From Ascidia mentula (lineage: Eukaryota > Chordata > Ascidiacea > Phlebobranchia > Ascidiidae): a stretch of 64,000 nucleotides of DNA. The stretch lies in assembly GCA_947561715.1 (NCBI GenBank), contig OX387201.1, positions 13,530,001 to 13,594,000 on the forward strand. Direction: 5' to 3'. The position numbers were made by a program, and so were the translations under genes. Below the pieces are notes generated by a model. That model made no database searches, was not told the DNA's origin, and worked only from the letters and a program-made list of their open reading frames with translations. Of this stretch, positions 37,801 to 48,332 are shown piece after piece (position 1 is the first letter of the stretch; every line of letters begins with the position of its first letter).

Positions 37801-40717
37801 GGAGGTGGAACACTGGCGAGACTTGGCTCATTGTCTCTCCCTACTTAACTACACAGAGAAGGCTTCCAAGCGTTTGATAGAGAATTTCTCGTTTTACGCT
37901 GAAACACTTCGCGACGAGACCGTGTATTTTTCCTTCAACGCCATCTTGACCAAGTGCAAGAAAACAGCTAAAGAGGACCTGAAGGTATATGTTTTTTCCT
38001 AGCGCATTTTGTATTTCCATGTCCTATCGGTAACGACTAACGGATCAATTTTTCCTGAAGACTTGCTAATGTACTGCTTCCTGCTGGACATTCTTTAGTC
38101 CTTTGGCGCTTGAATATTCTCATAATCAACTAACTTTAATATGTCCTTATTTTCATTCTAACAAATTAGTGAAATACAATCATAAAACAAATGTCATTTG
38201 AGCTGCAGACACTATAGTGCACACAATGTTTCGACCTGCAAGGCCTCGTCAGTGCAGCTGGTGACCCGTTTTACTGCACCAGCTGATAAGCTAGCCAGGT
38301 CTTGGGCTGTTTTGCCATGCTTCGAAATAATGTCGTTATGTTTGTAACGGATTGTTTTTTCCTAAAGACTCAAATCGAGGAACTGGAGGGAAAGATTATC
38401 GACTCCCATGCACAGGGAGTTAGCGAGGACGAATCTGCTGCCAAGGCTGCTCAGGCATCCAAGCAATACCAGATCGTTCCTCAATCCCCGTCCGTCAGTC
38501 AAACTCCAAGTAAGTGTTTTTTTCTCATCGTCACTTCCTTTGTTGATGAGAGGTCACAACATCACCTTTTTTTTAAAAAAAGGCAGGGTTAAAAAAAAAT
38601 TAAGTGGGTCTGTCCGTACCATGTAACTCGTCGCATTCGTAACGTTGGAAGAAAAAACACCTAAAAACAATGTGTTTTACACGGCGTGCACAGAAAGTTG
38701 ACCTAGTTTCGTGTATTACAAGGTTATGTAGTCATTTTGCAGTTGGTGTATCTCTGTTGTATTTGCTATCAGCTACGTAGTAAAGTATGATAAAAAGGCT
38801 AGATTGGAAAGTGTTAGTTATGTGATGTTATAGTAACAAAGTGAGACTTTCTTATCAATTGATTATCACACATTCACGTTCTAACCACTGTCAAATATTC
38901 TTTATGTTAATAACACAAGCACAATAAGTACAAGTTATGAAGAAGAAAGTAAAAACTTTGATTCAGAAATGACAGGAGTTTATTCGTTAGTGGATGTAGT
39001 TTGTGTGATTTACACATAGTGGCGGGGAAGTTTGAACACATCATACCCATGAATTAAAACCATGATTTACATGTTTATTAATAATCGCGAACAGCTGCCT
39101 TCATCAGGCGCATGAGGCGACGATTGCTTTTCATGAAATCGGTGAGAGCTTTGTGTTTCCGCTTCACTAAATATGTTGAGTGAGTTATTTCTCTTTTTTT
39201 CAGGTTCGTCACGGAAGCGCAAGTTCTCACTCGTCCGTGACGTTTCGGTGTCGTGCGCAAAACTGAACCTGGACGAAATTTCCATCATGTCTGTTGAGGT
39301 AGAAGCGTGTTTATGAGCAAATATATCTTTCAAAGATGTTTGTGGGGTTTCGGCATGTAACAAGTTGTTAGACAAGGGAAGGCGATATCTAGGGGCCACA
39401 TTCGACCCGTCCAGCGAAATCGTCAGGCCAAAGCCCCTTCACTAATTGTAGATCTGTAGTGACTCGCCGAATGATTTTATACTACAAGATAAGAAGACAC
39501 CCAAAAAATGAATTCCCGTAATTCGCAAGGTTTACCAACTTTATAGAGACTGAAGTGCATGATATTGGTGGTGGAAACCCCGCAGATACATCGTAGCGTT
39601 TGGCTGTGGCCCGCGGGTAGATAAAGGTTGCCAACCTTGGATCCATTATAACAAACCGAAAGTGACATCTAAAGTCATTAATAAAATATATTCTTTTTGC
39701 AGAGTCCGGATTCGTTCGATAATCTGTTCCCTCGTTTCAGAAGCATGTCGGAATGACGAAAATTGTTTATACGGGTTTGTGACTTAACTGTTAATTTCTA
39801 AAAATTAAAAAATCTTAATTTCTTTTTTTTTGATACAGGGCAAATGCGACCACAACCAAACAGTGTTTTTGTAGTTATTGTGATTTATTGTCGATATTTT
39901 TATGTTTTATTCCCGTCTTTCTTAAATCGTGCCTTTCATTCATGCACCATTCTTCAGTCTTGCTGTGTTGTTGTTGTTTTTATCCTGACACAAGAAATAA
40001 AATTTTCTAAAATGACCAATGACGTCATTTTTGCCGTCAGTCGTGATATTTGCGGCCAGCAGACGACGAAGATCGCAGTTGTTTGTTTCAAATCGAAATC
40101 TACCGAACTTTCATGTGATATTTGCCAGCAGGCGACAGACGAACGGCCAAGAAAAAGAAAACGCGAAACCGGCGCGTCGTTGACGTCAGTGATGATGACG
40201 TAGAAGTTAAAAAGTCGCCACGAGCGACTCGACGAACAACCCGACGTCGTCCTGTTCTTCAATTTTCAAGTGATGATGACGAGGTTGATGATATTGGCGA
40301 AGCGGAAAAAGGTTTGTTGCTAAAGCATTTCTCATTACGGACATTTAGACTGCGTTGTTGTTCATGTTTTAAAAGCAACTAATCGAATCTGATCGGGCAG
40401 AACAGGATAGCTGAATTATACAACATCTTAAATGTGTGGACCATTAAATCGGTTATTTTCTTTGTGGATAATAAATTGAATGTAATGTTTTGTACGGTTT
40501 GTCGTGCTGGTAAGATTTTTACCGGTGCCTTGCATAAGAATTTGTCATATTTAAAAACAACAGTTACTCCCAACTGCTAGAATCCAAAACAAACAAACCT
40601 TACTTTATAGAAAATGTTGGCGATCCACAATTTGCGTCGGAAGAAATGGAGTCGACTCCGATAAGACGTGTGAAAACTCCCAAGCGTTCACAACAGAGAT
40701 CTGTGTTGCGTGTCTAA
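28829..40717 (+). CDS. NCAPD2: Condensin I subunit D2 (CAP-D2)
   Basis: About 29 exons in phase. First: 28829-28937, 29011-29145, 29272-29508, 29671-29782, 29913-30017, 30269-30409, 30490-30637, 31119-31216, 31517-31636, 31752-31869, 32042-32111, 32402-32547, 32886-33051, 33288-33393, 33484-33619, 34215-34324, 34387-34622, 34950-35102, 35193-35307, 35652-35727, 35797-35896, 36510-36640, 36852-37012, 37088-37265, 37414-37592, 37801-37984, 38368-38509; then 40129-40311 and 40611-40717. Aligns along its length with human NCAPD2, the HEAT-repeat regulatory subunit of condensin I. Hallmarks: VRANLIIAAGDLCVRFPNL, DMIKVKGYVSEMARCIVDLN, GNAVYNVMPDIISRLSD and RQTESLVEKLCHRFKATR. The basic-acidic tail (VLQFSSDDDEVDD) matches the human C-terminus. 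AATAAA at 40915-40920. Two extra exons at 39204-39756 give an alternative end. Confidence 0.93.
31235..31395 (+). mobile_element. Hammerhead-bearing repeat, element 3, decayed
   Basis: Body blocks (GTGGCACTGGGCTAGCT, TTCCACTTT) match element 2. The ribozyme part at about 31343-31395 keeps helix I and CTGATGA, but the GGUCGAAAC and CUGUC positions are changed. Sense orientation in NCAPD2 intron 8. Confidence 0.7.
33148..33206 (+). ncRNA. Hammerhead ribozyme 4, decayed
   Basis: Helix I CAGCTGCA and TGCAGC and helix II GACC/GGUC remain. The core reads CTGGTGA (A6 changed) and GAAAC is replaced by GGTGC. Sense orientation in NCAPD2 intron 13. Confidence 0.65.
35402..35556. repeat. Near-perfect 155-bp palindrome (foldback) in NCAPD2 intron 19
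   Basis: The arms from CTAAATAAAAAAGCC to GGCTTTTTTATTTAG are complementary for about 65 bp without a visible mismatch, with a short imperfect centre (CATCATTAG). The outward strands contain TGATGA and GAGTTCGAAACG, a hammerhead-like skeleton. Confidence 0.85.
35891..36384 (+). repeat. 82-bp minisatellite, about six copies, spanning the donor of NCAPD2 exon 21
   Basis: Units begin at 35891, 35974, 36056, 36138, 36220 and 36302, spaced 82-83 bp. Each unit starts with TTGTTTGTAAGT (the real exon-intron border in copy 1) except the last, TTGTTTTAAGT. TTAATTTTCAG, acceptor-like, survives in the first and last copies and is TTTTCAT in the middle ones. The copies are almost identical, so the expansion is recent. 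Confidence 0.9.
37668..37715 (+). ncRNA. Hammerhead ribozyme 5, decayed
   Basis: Helix II GACCTAATAGGTC, GAAA, ACAG and CTGTC are intact. The first core base is changed (GTGATGA) and the helix I partners are lost. Sense orientation in NCAPD2 intron 25. Confidence 0.65.
38201..38259 (-). ncRNA. Type I hammerhead ribozyme 6, core intact, antisense in NCAPD2
   Basis: Minus strand: helix I AGCTGCA/TGCAGCT, core CTGACGA (the variable N7 is C, allowed), helix II GGCC/GGUC with one G-U pair, GAAA, a shorter helix III (ACA/TGT) and GUC. It lies in NCAPD2 intron 26 on the strand opposite the gene. Confidence 0.75.
39204..39756 (+). CDS. NCAPD2: Alternative 3' exons of NCAPD2 (short C-terminus)
   Basis: Exon 38368-38509 ends in phase 1. 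It joins in frame either to 39204-39298 plus 39703-39756, ending SMSE-stop, or directly to 40129-40311, which gives the family's usual basic-acidic tail. The first path has good splice sites (TTTTTTTCAG, TTTTTGCAG) but no homology to known condensin tails. Isoform choice is inference. Confidence 0.5.
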
Positions 40718-42429
40718 ACCACATATCAATACCAGCAGCTTCTTGTGGAATTTGACCATTGTCCCGCACTGCTATATTGTAAACATACCTCTGTATAGTT
40801 TAATAGGTTTATGGTGGTTCTACGGGCGTTCTTGCTGTTTTTCCAAGAACTTTTACTGCCAAGTTGCGAAACTTGTAAATTGCAGTTCCGCTATATGACT
40901 GCCTGTAGAAACAAAATAAAGCTTTCCAATCAACTTTTTTATGTTTTATATCGCAGTCATGTTCCACCACTGAAGCAGTAAGTCTGAGTTTTAACGGATA
41001 TTTAACCAAATTATCACATACTTCTAACTTATGATGGTTCGAGCGATCAGAAATGCAAACGGCCGTGTCTGCTTTGATTATATTTTCTGAGCTCGGGTAG
41101 CCTGTCAACACTCTTATTTACGAGTACTCTTATTTACTTTTTGATACAAGGTTTGTTTCGTTACGTCTGTAATTTTTGTTTCTACAAGATAATCGGAGTC
41201 TTCCAGCGCATAGCTGGGCGAAATATTTACAAGTTATACATCCCAAAATCAAATACTAGTTCCTAAGCAGCCTATATGTAAAACGCATTCATTAGCTGAC
41301 TTCTGTTTGAATCCACCTGCCCACAGCTGTTGCATCATATGAGAAACCTGTGGCATATTCACCACAAGAACACGTAATTTATAGTTAATATGTCAAACTC
41401 GTTCAGAAAAAATAAAACACCCCTGCATGAAATTGGGAGGTATATATGTAACATGAACGACACTGTGTAACATATAAGCAGTAAACGGTATGGACAAAGT
41501 AGTCATTCGCAAACTATATGCTGTGGCAAAACTACTTTTAATGAGAATTTAGGAATCGTTCCACTGCGCGGTTAGGAGGCGCACAGTCAAGAACCTCAAA
41601 ACCGCCATTTGCTGTCAACATGTGGATGGCAGTCCGCCTTACAGGATACATTACAGAACATGTGTGTATGGAACACTAATGAATTGATTGTATAAAAGGT
41701 AATTGACCTAGGACAATTGTAATAATTTCACTTTCTTGTTCACGAAACGTTTGGTGACATGTAATTTCCAAGCCCACTTCATTAAGTAGCAAACTGCATA
41801 CAGCTGCTGTCATGGTTAAAATATTAACGATAGCATTTGAGTTTTTATTTCACAGTACGTTTTTGAAGATACCTGATGACAAATTTGGGCTGTTTTGCAT
41901 CCGTTTTAGTGTACTTTATGCATTGTAACCAAGCTGCAGACTTGGTACGTTATTTTAACATCGTTTTTGAAAATGTGCAAAACTAGTTCTGTTTGAACCG
42001 TTTTGCAAAAATTTTTGTGCCAAACGAGTGCCCACACATCCACGTATTTTGCTCATGTAAACATGGACCGCAAATATTTTGTGGTTCGATTCTTTTTTCT
42101 CAACCCTCCGACCCTGCATTCTTCTCGCATCAACGTTGGCATGTTTCATTGGTTTGTAAGTAGTAGAATAGTTTGCAACAGGCTGACAGCCAAAAGGTTT
42201 TGCAGAGGTATTGTTTGTATTAACATGGATTGATAATTATGAAAATGGCGAAATTCAGTCGATTTTACTATTCTTTTGTTGTAAGAATGCAAGTAGACGT
42301 CATACACTGTATACAGTGTACGGTAAAGAGACAATCCTGATTGTTTTTGCCCCAGGCAAATTTCATCATAGGGATATTTTCAGCGCTTTGTTGAAACAAT
42401 TGAAAGATTGGACAAGAAAAGCAGTGAAA
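40718..42429. other. 3' UTR of NCAPD2 and spacer
   Basis: AATAAA at 40915-40920. Otherwise AT-rich, with scattered short ORFs and no recognised coding exon. Confidence 0.4.
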
Positions 42430-45400
42430 ATGGTACAAGAGGTAACGAGACATTTATCGCATTTCATTAATTATTTTTAGTTTCTTTTTTTTTCTTAAAA
42501 TTTAATATCTACATATTATATTACTTTTACAAAAAAGCAGGAATTAAACAAAGTGTAATGTCGTTTGAAACTTGTGATAATCTACAGATACGTAGCTTGT
42601 AAAATAAAAACAATTCGAAAAGATTTTGCAGGCAGTCGGTTTAGTGGCTGGAGAAAGTACTTTGAATTAATCCCAGACATTTTACACGGTTGCTCTACTT
42701 TCATTGCTAACCGACCATGCGTAACCCCTGCCCTGTTACGTCATAGGGCGATTCGACTGTAGGGGAAAGAGATGAAAATCAGGATCGAGGCAACTGGGAC
42801 AACAAAGCAGATTACCTTCTATCGTGTATTGGATATGCTGTCGGTTTGGGCAACGTTTGGCGCTTTCCGTACCTGGCCTTTAAGCATGGCGGAGGTATAA
42901 CCTTTTAGCGCTATCTTGGCCCCATTATTTCAAAGTAATATTAAGCATGCACCGTCGTTGTTGTCCTAAATAAGGTGATCTAATTTCACATAATTTTTTT
43001 CTCATTTCGCAGTTATACCTTCTGTGTATTTGTGCAAATTAAAAATAAAAGCAAAAAGTATCGTAAAAAAGTATTCCCTGCACGTTTTACTGAATACATC
43101 CTTCTGATTTTTTAGGTGCCTTTCTCATTCCCTACGTGATCATGTTGGCTTTTGCCGGCTTGCCGGTCTTTTTCCTAGAATGCGCCCTTGGTCAATTTTC
43201 CAGCTTGGGTCCCATCTCTGCTTTCAAGTTCAGTCCCATACTTAAAGGTTTGTTGTAAGAAAAAATGATTTTCGTTAAATTTTGGACAAAGAAAACTTGA
43301 CGCGATGTACGAAGTAATGTAGATGACACAGCACTGATCACCGGTATTAACGGCAGCATATTGTTTCAGGAATCGGAATTTTCATGGTGATTTTGAATAT
43401 CATCGTATCCATCTATTACAACATCATCATTGCCTACACGGTCTTTTACTTTTTCTCATCACTTACCTCGCAACTGCCGTGGGATTCTTGTTCAAATTGG
43501 TGGAATGACCAGGAATCATGCAGTACCACGTTTAGTGAGACAATAACATTAATAATATCGTGTTTTGTCAAATTAAACATAGTTCGTTACTAATGCTGCC
43601 AGGTATATTTAAAAACGAACTTCCGGCAATAATTTCTCGACGTTTTGATTGTTGTACAACAATAACCTTTATCAGGATGTGCATTTAGAATGCGCACAAA
43701 ACAGGGTGGTAAAATGCCAATATGCGCAGAAACGTATATGCGATGAAGGTTGATGCTGTTGTCAGAAGAGCCCTTTGATTTACAAAAAAAATAATATTTG
43801 ATTGTGCAATAATAATAAGCTGTTAATAAAGACCTAGTGATACTATATGTGACCGAACCCTAAAGTTTGATTTCTGTGCAGAGCAAGTTTGTGATGTCTC
43901 GGTTTCCACATTCCCGAACCACTCAGTTGTGATTACGTGGATTCAAAACAACAATTTAGGGCTTCCAAATCAAACATCCTTCAATTCAGGTATAAACTCT
44001 TTTGTCTTGGTTATATTTTACAGTGAGCGCTTAATTCGCGTTTTTAAGTTAAAAACTTGTATCAGTGTTTTACCTTCTCGTTTCTTTGCGGTAATTGCGC
44101 AGTGATATAGCTGGATTTTATTATGGGTCATAGTTATCTACAACATTTTGCAGTTTTTCGCACGACTGTGCTCAATCTGACTAGCACCCTCAATATAAAC
44201 TTGACCGATGTTGGTTGTGTCAACTTCACAACGGCTCGTGCAACCAGCGCCAGCGAGGAATATTGGGAGTAAGTAAATATTTATAAGTTTCAAAATAAAT
44301 TCTTCTCATATGATAAGCAATGCGGAGCCAATAATATGAATTGTGTATAAGTTGCAGACAGATGGCCGCTGTTTCGACCTAAAAGGTCTCACCAGCTGCA
44401 CTGATGAGACCTTTTAGGTCGAAACAGTGGCCATCTGTCTGCAGCTTATACATAAATACTTTTCCTTTCTGCTGTGGAATGTTTTTGTCAGCGGTTGCTC
44501 ACTGCGAAAAAACGCAAGTTGTGCAATTACATTTATATAACAAACATTCGCATTTTTTGTTCGATTACTTTAATCTCTATGTGACGTCAATTTAAGAAAT
44601 CTACCTCAATACATTTAGTTGGTAAAAATATTTGTGTTTGCAGAAAATATGCTCTTCAACGTTCAGCTGATATTGATCACACCGGTTCAGTCGTCATGCC
44701 TCTTGTCTTGTCTTTGCTTCTTGCATGGATCGTTGTTTATTTTAGCATGATCCGTGGAATTAAGTCTTCCGGAAAGGTAATGCTTGAGTTATTGTCAAGG
44801 GTTTAACTAAATTTTGATTGATTGTAACATGGTGCAACTAATAACAATGTATAATGCCAGTTTATGTAATTAAAGAATAAAAAAACTGTCGATCACCCAC
44901 CTTATCAATATGATTATGTGTTAAATTCCACAATGCGATTTGTGGGCGGCTCAGATGGTGGGTTTTTATTGAGAAAAATATATTTCGCCTGAATAATTCT
45001 ATTTGAATAAGTTGGAGAAACTGATGATGCCTTTTTTATGCGAAATATATTTTTCTCAATAAACATCCACCATTGTCCACAGATCGCCTCCTGGAATTTA
45101 ACATATAATCATAATGCTTGTTTATATTATAATTTCAGTTATCTACTGCACACCACTAATAACACACCGGGGTTTGAACTCAGGATACCCTGGGCACGAA
45201 TCCCGGTCAGGTTTTCTTCTTGGTATATGGGTCGGGCGCTTGACCAATGCTGCCAATCACCGGCCCCCTTTTTCGTGTTTAGAAAAAGATTTATTATTTT
45301 TCATGTAAATGCCTCCCACTTGTGGCAAACATATTTTGGTGATATGTTCGGTATAGGTTGTTTATTTCACTGCCATTTTTCCGTACGTCGTTTTGCTGAT

Positions 45401-48332
45401 CTTGTTGGTCCGTGGAGCTACACTGGAGGGCGCCATTGACGGCATTCAGTTTTACATCGGGACTAAATCCGACTTCAAAAAGCTGACAGATGCTGATGTA
45501 AGTATGTATTTGTGTTTGCCAGATATAATTGTCTAATCCTTTGCCATGTGAAAGTGAGTGCATGAAAAGATAAGGACGTTTAGGCATAAACGCATTTTTT
45601 TAGGTCTGTATCTTTAACTTTTATAGGAATACACTACACATCAATTGACTGTGCAAGACACAGCGTGTATGAATCTGTAAAAAGAACGTCAAAACACATC
45701 GTTTTAAACGAGTACATCCGAGAACGTTACAAGAACACGCTTTTTTGTAATATAAATAATTTTGTGTTCTATGTCAACACAAACTGAAAGGTTTGAAAAT
45801 CTTTTAATACCCAATGAAGTTGGTGGTGTTGTAATATAAAAACAACTGGTGAGACAGAATGTATTCACACCAATATTAACCGTTGGCTAATCTTCAGGTA
45901 TGGAAGGATGCAGCGACTCAGATATTTTTTTCCTTAAGTGCTGCATGGGGAGGATTAATCGCACTTTCTTCCTACAATAAGTTTCACAACAACTGCTTTC
46001 ATGACGCCATCATCGTTTGCACCACAAATTGTGCCACGTCATTCTTCGCTGGTTTCTCAGTTTTCACAATTGTCGGCCACATGGCGTTCAGGCTTGGGAA
46101 AGAAGTGAAAGATGTTGTTAATTCTGGTATGGTGATACTCGATAAAATAAAATTCTTAAGTGAGCCGCAGATAAAATGAATGCCTTAGGATGATTATTAA
46201 TTTTAATATACCCTTCCTAGCCTTTTCTCTAACTTTGACCATAGTTGCGTCTTAAACAGAGAACCTATTCATAAGTATGAAAACAGAATCTTAGCAACTT
46301 TGTCATTAATTTTTGTGTAAACGTACTTGCGAAGCAAACAGCAAACAGCTTTGAACTTAGATTTAGCAGCTGTTTATTCGTTTTTACACTTATAAGTCAC
46401 AGAAAGTGAAGATGCCTCTTTAGGCTAAATATAGTTGCTTATATATGATATTTCTTTAGGGTTGTTTTTGACTGCAATTTGAAATTCTGTTAGTTTCATA
46501 ACATTGACTTAATATCAAAATAGAAAATTGGTGTCGCTGATAGAATACAATGCCAAACAGAGGGCTAGACTCTGAAAAAATTAAGGAATCAGTCTATAGA
46601 GTTGTCTGTTTGATTGGCATTTTCACCTTCACAAAGAAACTCCCAATACGGTTATCGACAGCCAACCAGGGTGGCTTGGTTTCAGTCTAGATCCCGTATC
46701 GTTTTTGTTCCTCTTTTCCTATTTCCAAATTGTTTTGATTCTATAAATTGCTAATATAACTGCAGGTTTTAGTCTTGCGTTCGTCGCTTACCCAGAAGCG
46801 ATTTCGCAACTTCCAGTCTCTCCTCTCTGGGCGATCCTCTTTTTCCTCATGCTCTTCACACTTGGACTTGACAGTCAGTTCACAGGAATCGAGGCCATCT
46901 TGACAGCTTTCATCGATCTATTTCCCAAACAGCTTCGTAGCAAGAGAAAAAGTCTGACACTGGGAACCATGATTGCTCTTTTCCTGCTTGGAATTCCTTG
47001 CGTCACAGAAGTCAGTGTTTTGTGCATTGTGGGGTATTAGATATAAACGAATCATTTATACCTTCATATATTTTATTTTTAGGCTGGTGTTTACTGGTTG
47101 AACCTCATTGATCATTACTCGGCTGGCTGGGGTTTAATCTTGGTGGCTGTCCTTGAGTTAATGGGAATATCGTGGATTTATGGAGGGAACAGATTTATCG
47201 AGGACATTGAAATGATGATCGGAAAACATCACTGGCTTTTCTGGCTTTACTGGAGAGCCTGTTGGTTTTTCGTGTCGCCACTTTTGTTGCTAGTGGGTGT
47301 TTTGTCTTGCTGTTTAGTATTTACTCAACATTTGATGTTTGATATCCAAGCTCGACTTATGGTAAACAAAGAGTAGTAGTTTTACACTGACTGTTTTCTC
47401 AAGAACTTAGTAATAATTCGTCCTGCTATAAAAATCATGGTTATGTAAAAAGAATAAAACAGTTTGTGTGTCTTTTAAATTTCTATTCCAGTTTAAAAAA
47501 AGCAAACACGCTTTAACGCTGATTGAAAACAAGTATTTCATTGCAGGCGGTGTTGATATGGTCACTTTTGACGTTCACACCTCCAGATTACGCCAATGTT
47601 CCTTATCCTCCATGGGCAAACGCTATTGGCTGGTGTTCGGTTATTATTGGGCTCGTGTTTCTTCCCATTATGGCGGTGGTTGCTATCGTGCAGCACGGAG
47701 GCTTTTTTAAGGTGAATCTCAATGACCTTCAAGCTTTGTTCACCAAACCACGTGTTTGCGTTTGTGTAAAGATTAATTCACATGTGCTTGATATTAAAAC
47801 TGATATAACTTACAATGCAAGCAAATCTGTAGATTATTAGCTTGGTGTTGAATTAATTTGAGAAATATTTTTATAGTTTGCACACCATTGTTTTGCCGTC
47901 TTGGCTCTGGATTATTTCACGCTGGTTAACTTGTTCGTTCCGACGCAATGACGTGTAAAAAATGAAATTATTGTAACCTTACTATAGTAGCTTGTCAGAC
48001 TTGTTACATTTGGAAATATTGGCGTGTAAGGAATCGAAACGCGAACTTGAAGCACAAGTATAAGATTAAGTAAAATACATTTCGTGTATTGGTTCCGTAC
48101 AATGTGCGTTTTACATCGTTGTGAAACTTCAAAATTTCAATATTCTCAGGCTTGTCAACCAACTTCTGATTGGGGTCCTTATCTCAAGCAATTCAGAGGC
48201 AAACGTTATGCAAACATGGACGAACCCGTAGAAGCACTCGGTTTTAGCGATTCGGGCAAGGGTACGGAACTGGACGGAAAACAAAACCCAGGATACGCTG
48301 GTGACCCGGATGAAGGCCAAACAAAAATGTGA
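42430..48332 (+). CDS. SLC6A14-like Na/Cl-coupled amino-acid transporter, copy 1
   Basis: Thirteen exons: 42430-42441 (MVQE), 42747-42894, 43116-43247, 43370-43534, 43882-43990, 44154-44268, 44644-44776, 45357-45497, 45898-46126, 46766-47010, 47083-47292, 47547-47711, 48150-48332. The protein aligns over its whole length with SLC6 transporters, closest by eye to human SLC6A14 (ATB0,+): [13 protein letters not shown] just before TM1, [15 protein letters not shown] in TM1 (Na/substrate site), a glycosylated extracellular loop 2, [20 protein letters not shown], and [10 protein letters not shown]. It should import neutral and cationic amino acids at the plasma membrane. The C-terminus GQTKM, shared with copy 2, could be a class I PDZ ligand. 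The first exon of four codons was placed by analogy with copy 2 (MPKE). Poly(A) signal at 49051-49056. Confidence 0.9.
43610..43700 (-). repeat. Decayed hammerhead-like repeat
   Basis: Minus strand: CCTGATAAAGG, then a long palindromic stem (ATTGTTGTACAACAAT), then CAAAACGTCG. This looks like a CUGAUGA - stem - GAAACGUC motif with changed core bases. Intron 4 of SLC6 copy 1. Confidence 0.45.
44345..44450. mobile_element. Head-to-head inverted hammerhead repeat, element 7
   Basis: Two ribozyme arms point outward from a short shared centre (CAGCTG). The left arm on the minus strand has CTGGTGA, so its core is damaged; the right arm is intact. Almost the whole length is palindromic. Intron 6 of SLC6 copy 1. 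Confidence 0.8.
44394..44446 (+). ncRNA. Type I hammerhead ribozyme 7, core intact
   Basis: Identical over the whole 53-nt motif to ribozyme 1: AGCTGCA, CTGATGA, GACC/GGUC, GAAA, ACAG/CTGT, GUC (cleavage after C44439), TGCAGCT. It is in the sense orientation in an SLC6 intron. Confidence 0.85.
44954..45074. mobile_element. Foldback element containing the Ciona spliced-leader sequence
   Basis: The arms TTTATTGAGAAAAATATATT and complement flank a centre with ATTCTATTTGAATAAG at 44996-45011. That is the published 16-nt Ciona SL, base for base. CTGATGA follows at 45021-45027 and GAAA in the right arm, with GAGAAA/TTTCTC able to close helix I, a hammerhead-like layout. Intron 7 of SLC6 copy 1. 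Confidence 0.7.
45163..45268 (-). mobile_element. tRNA-derived SINE, second family, copy 2
   Basis: Minus strand: GGCAGCATTGGTCAAGCGCC (A-box-like) and GAGTTCAAACCCCGG (B box). Matches 19060-19160. It lies about 90 bp before exon 8 of SLC6 copy 1. Confidence 0.65.

Noticed and set aside
44996-45060. Spliced-leader RNA gene
   Set aside because: The G ending the leader is not followed by GT, and the sequence is embedded in a foldback element.
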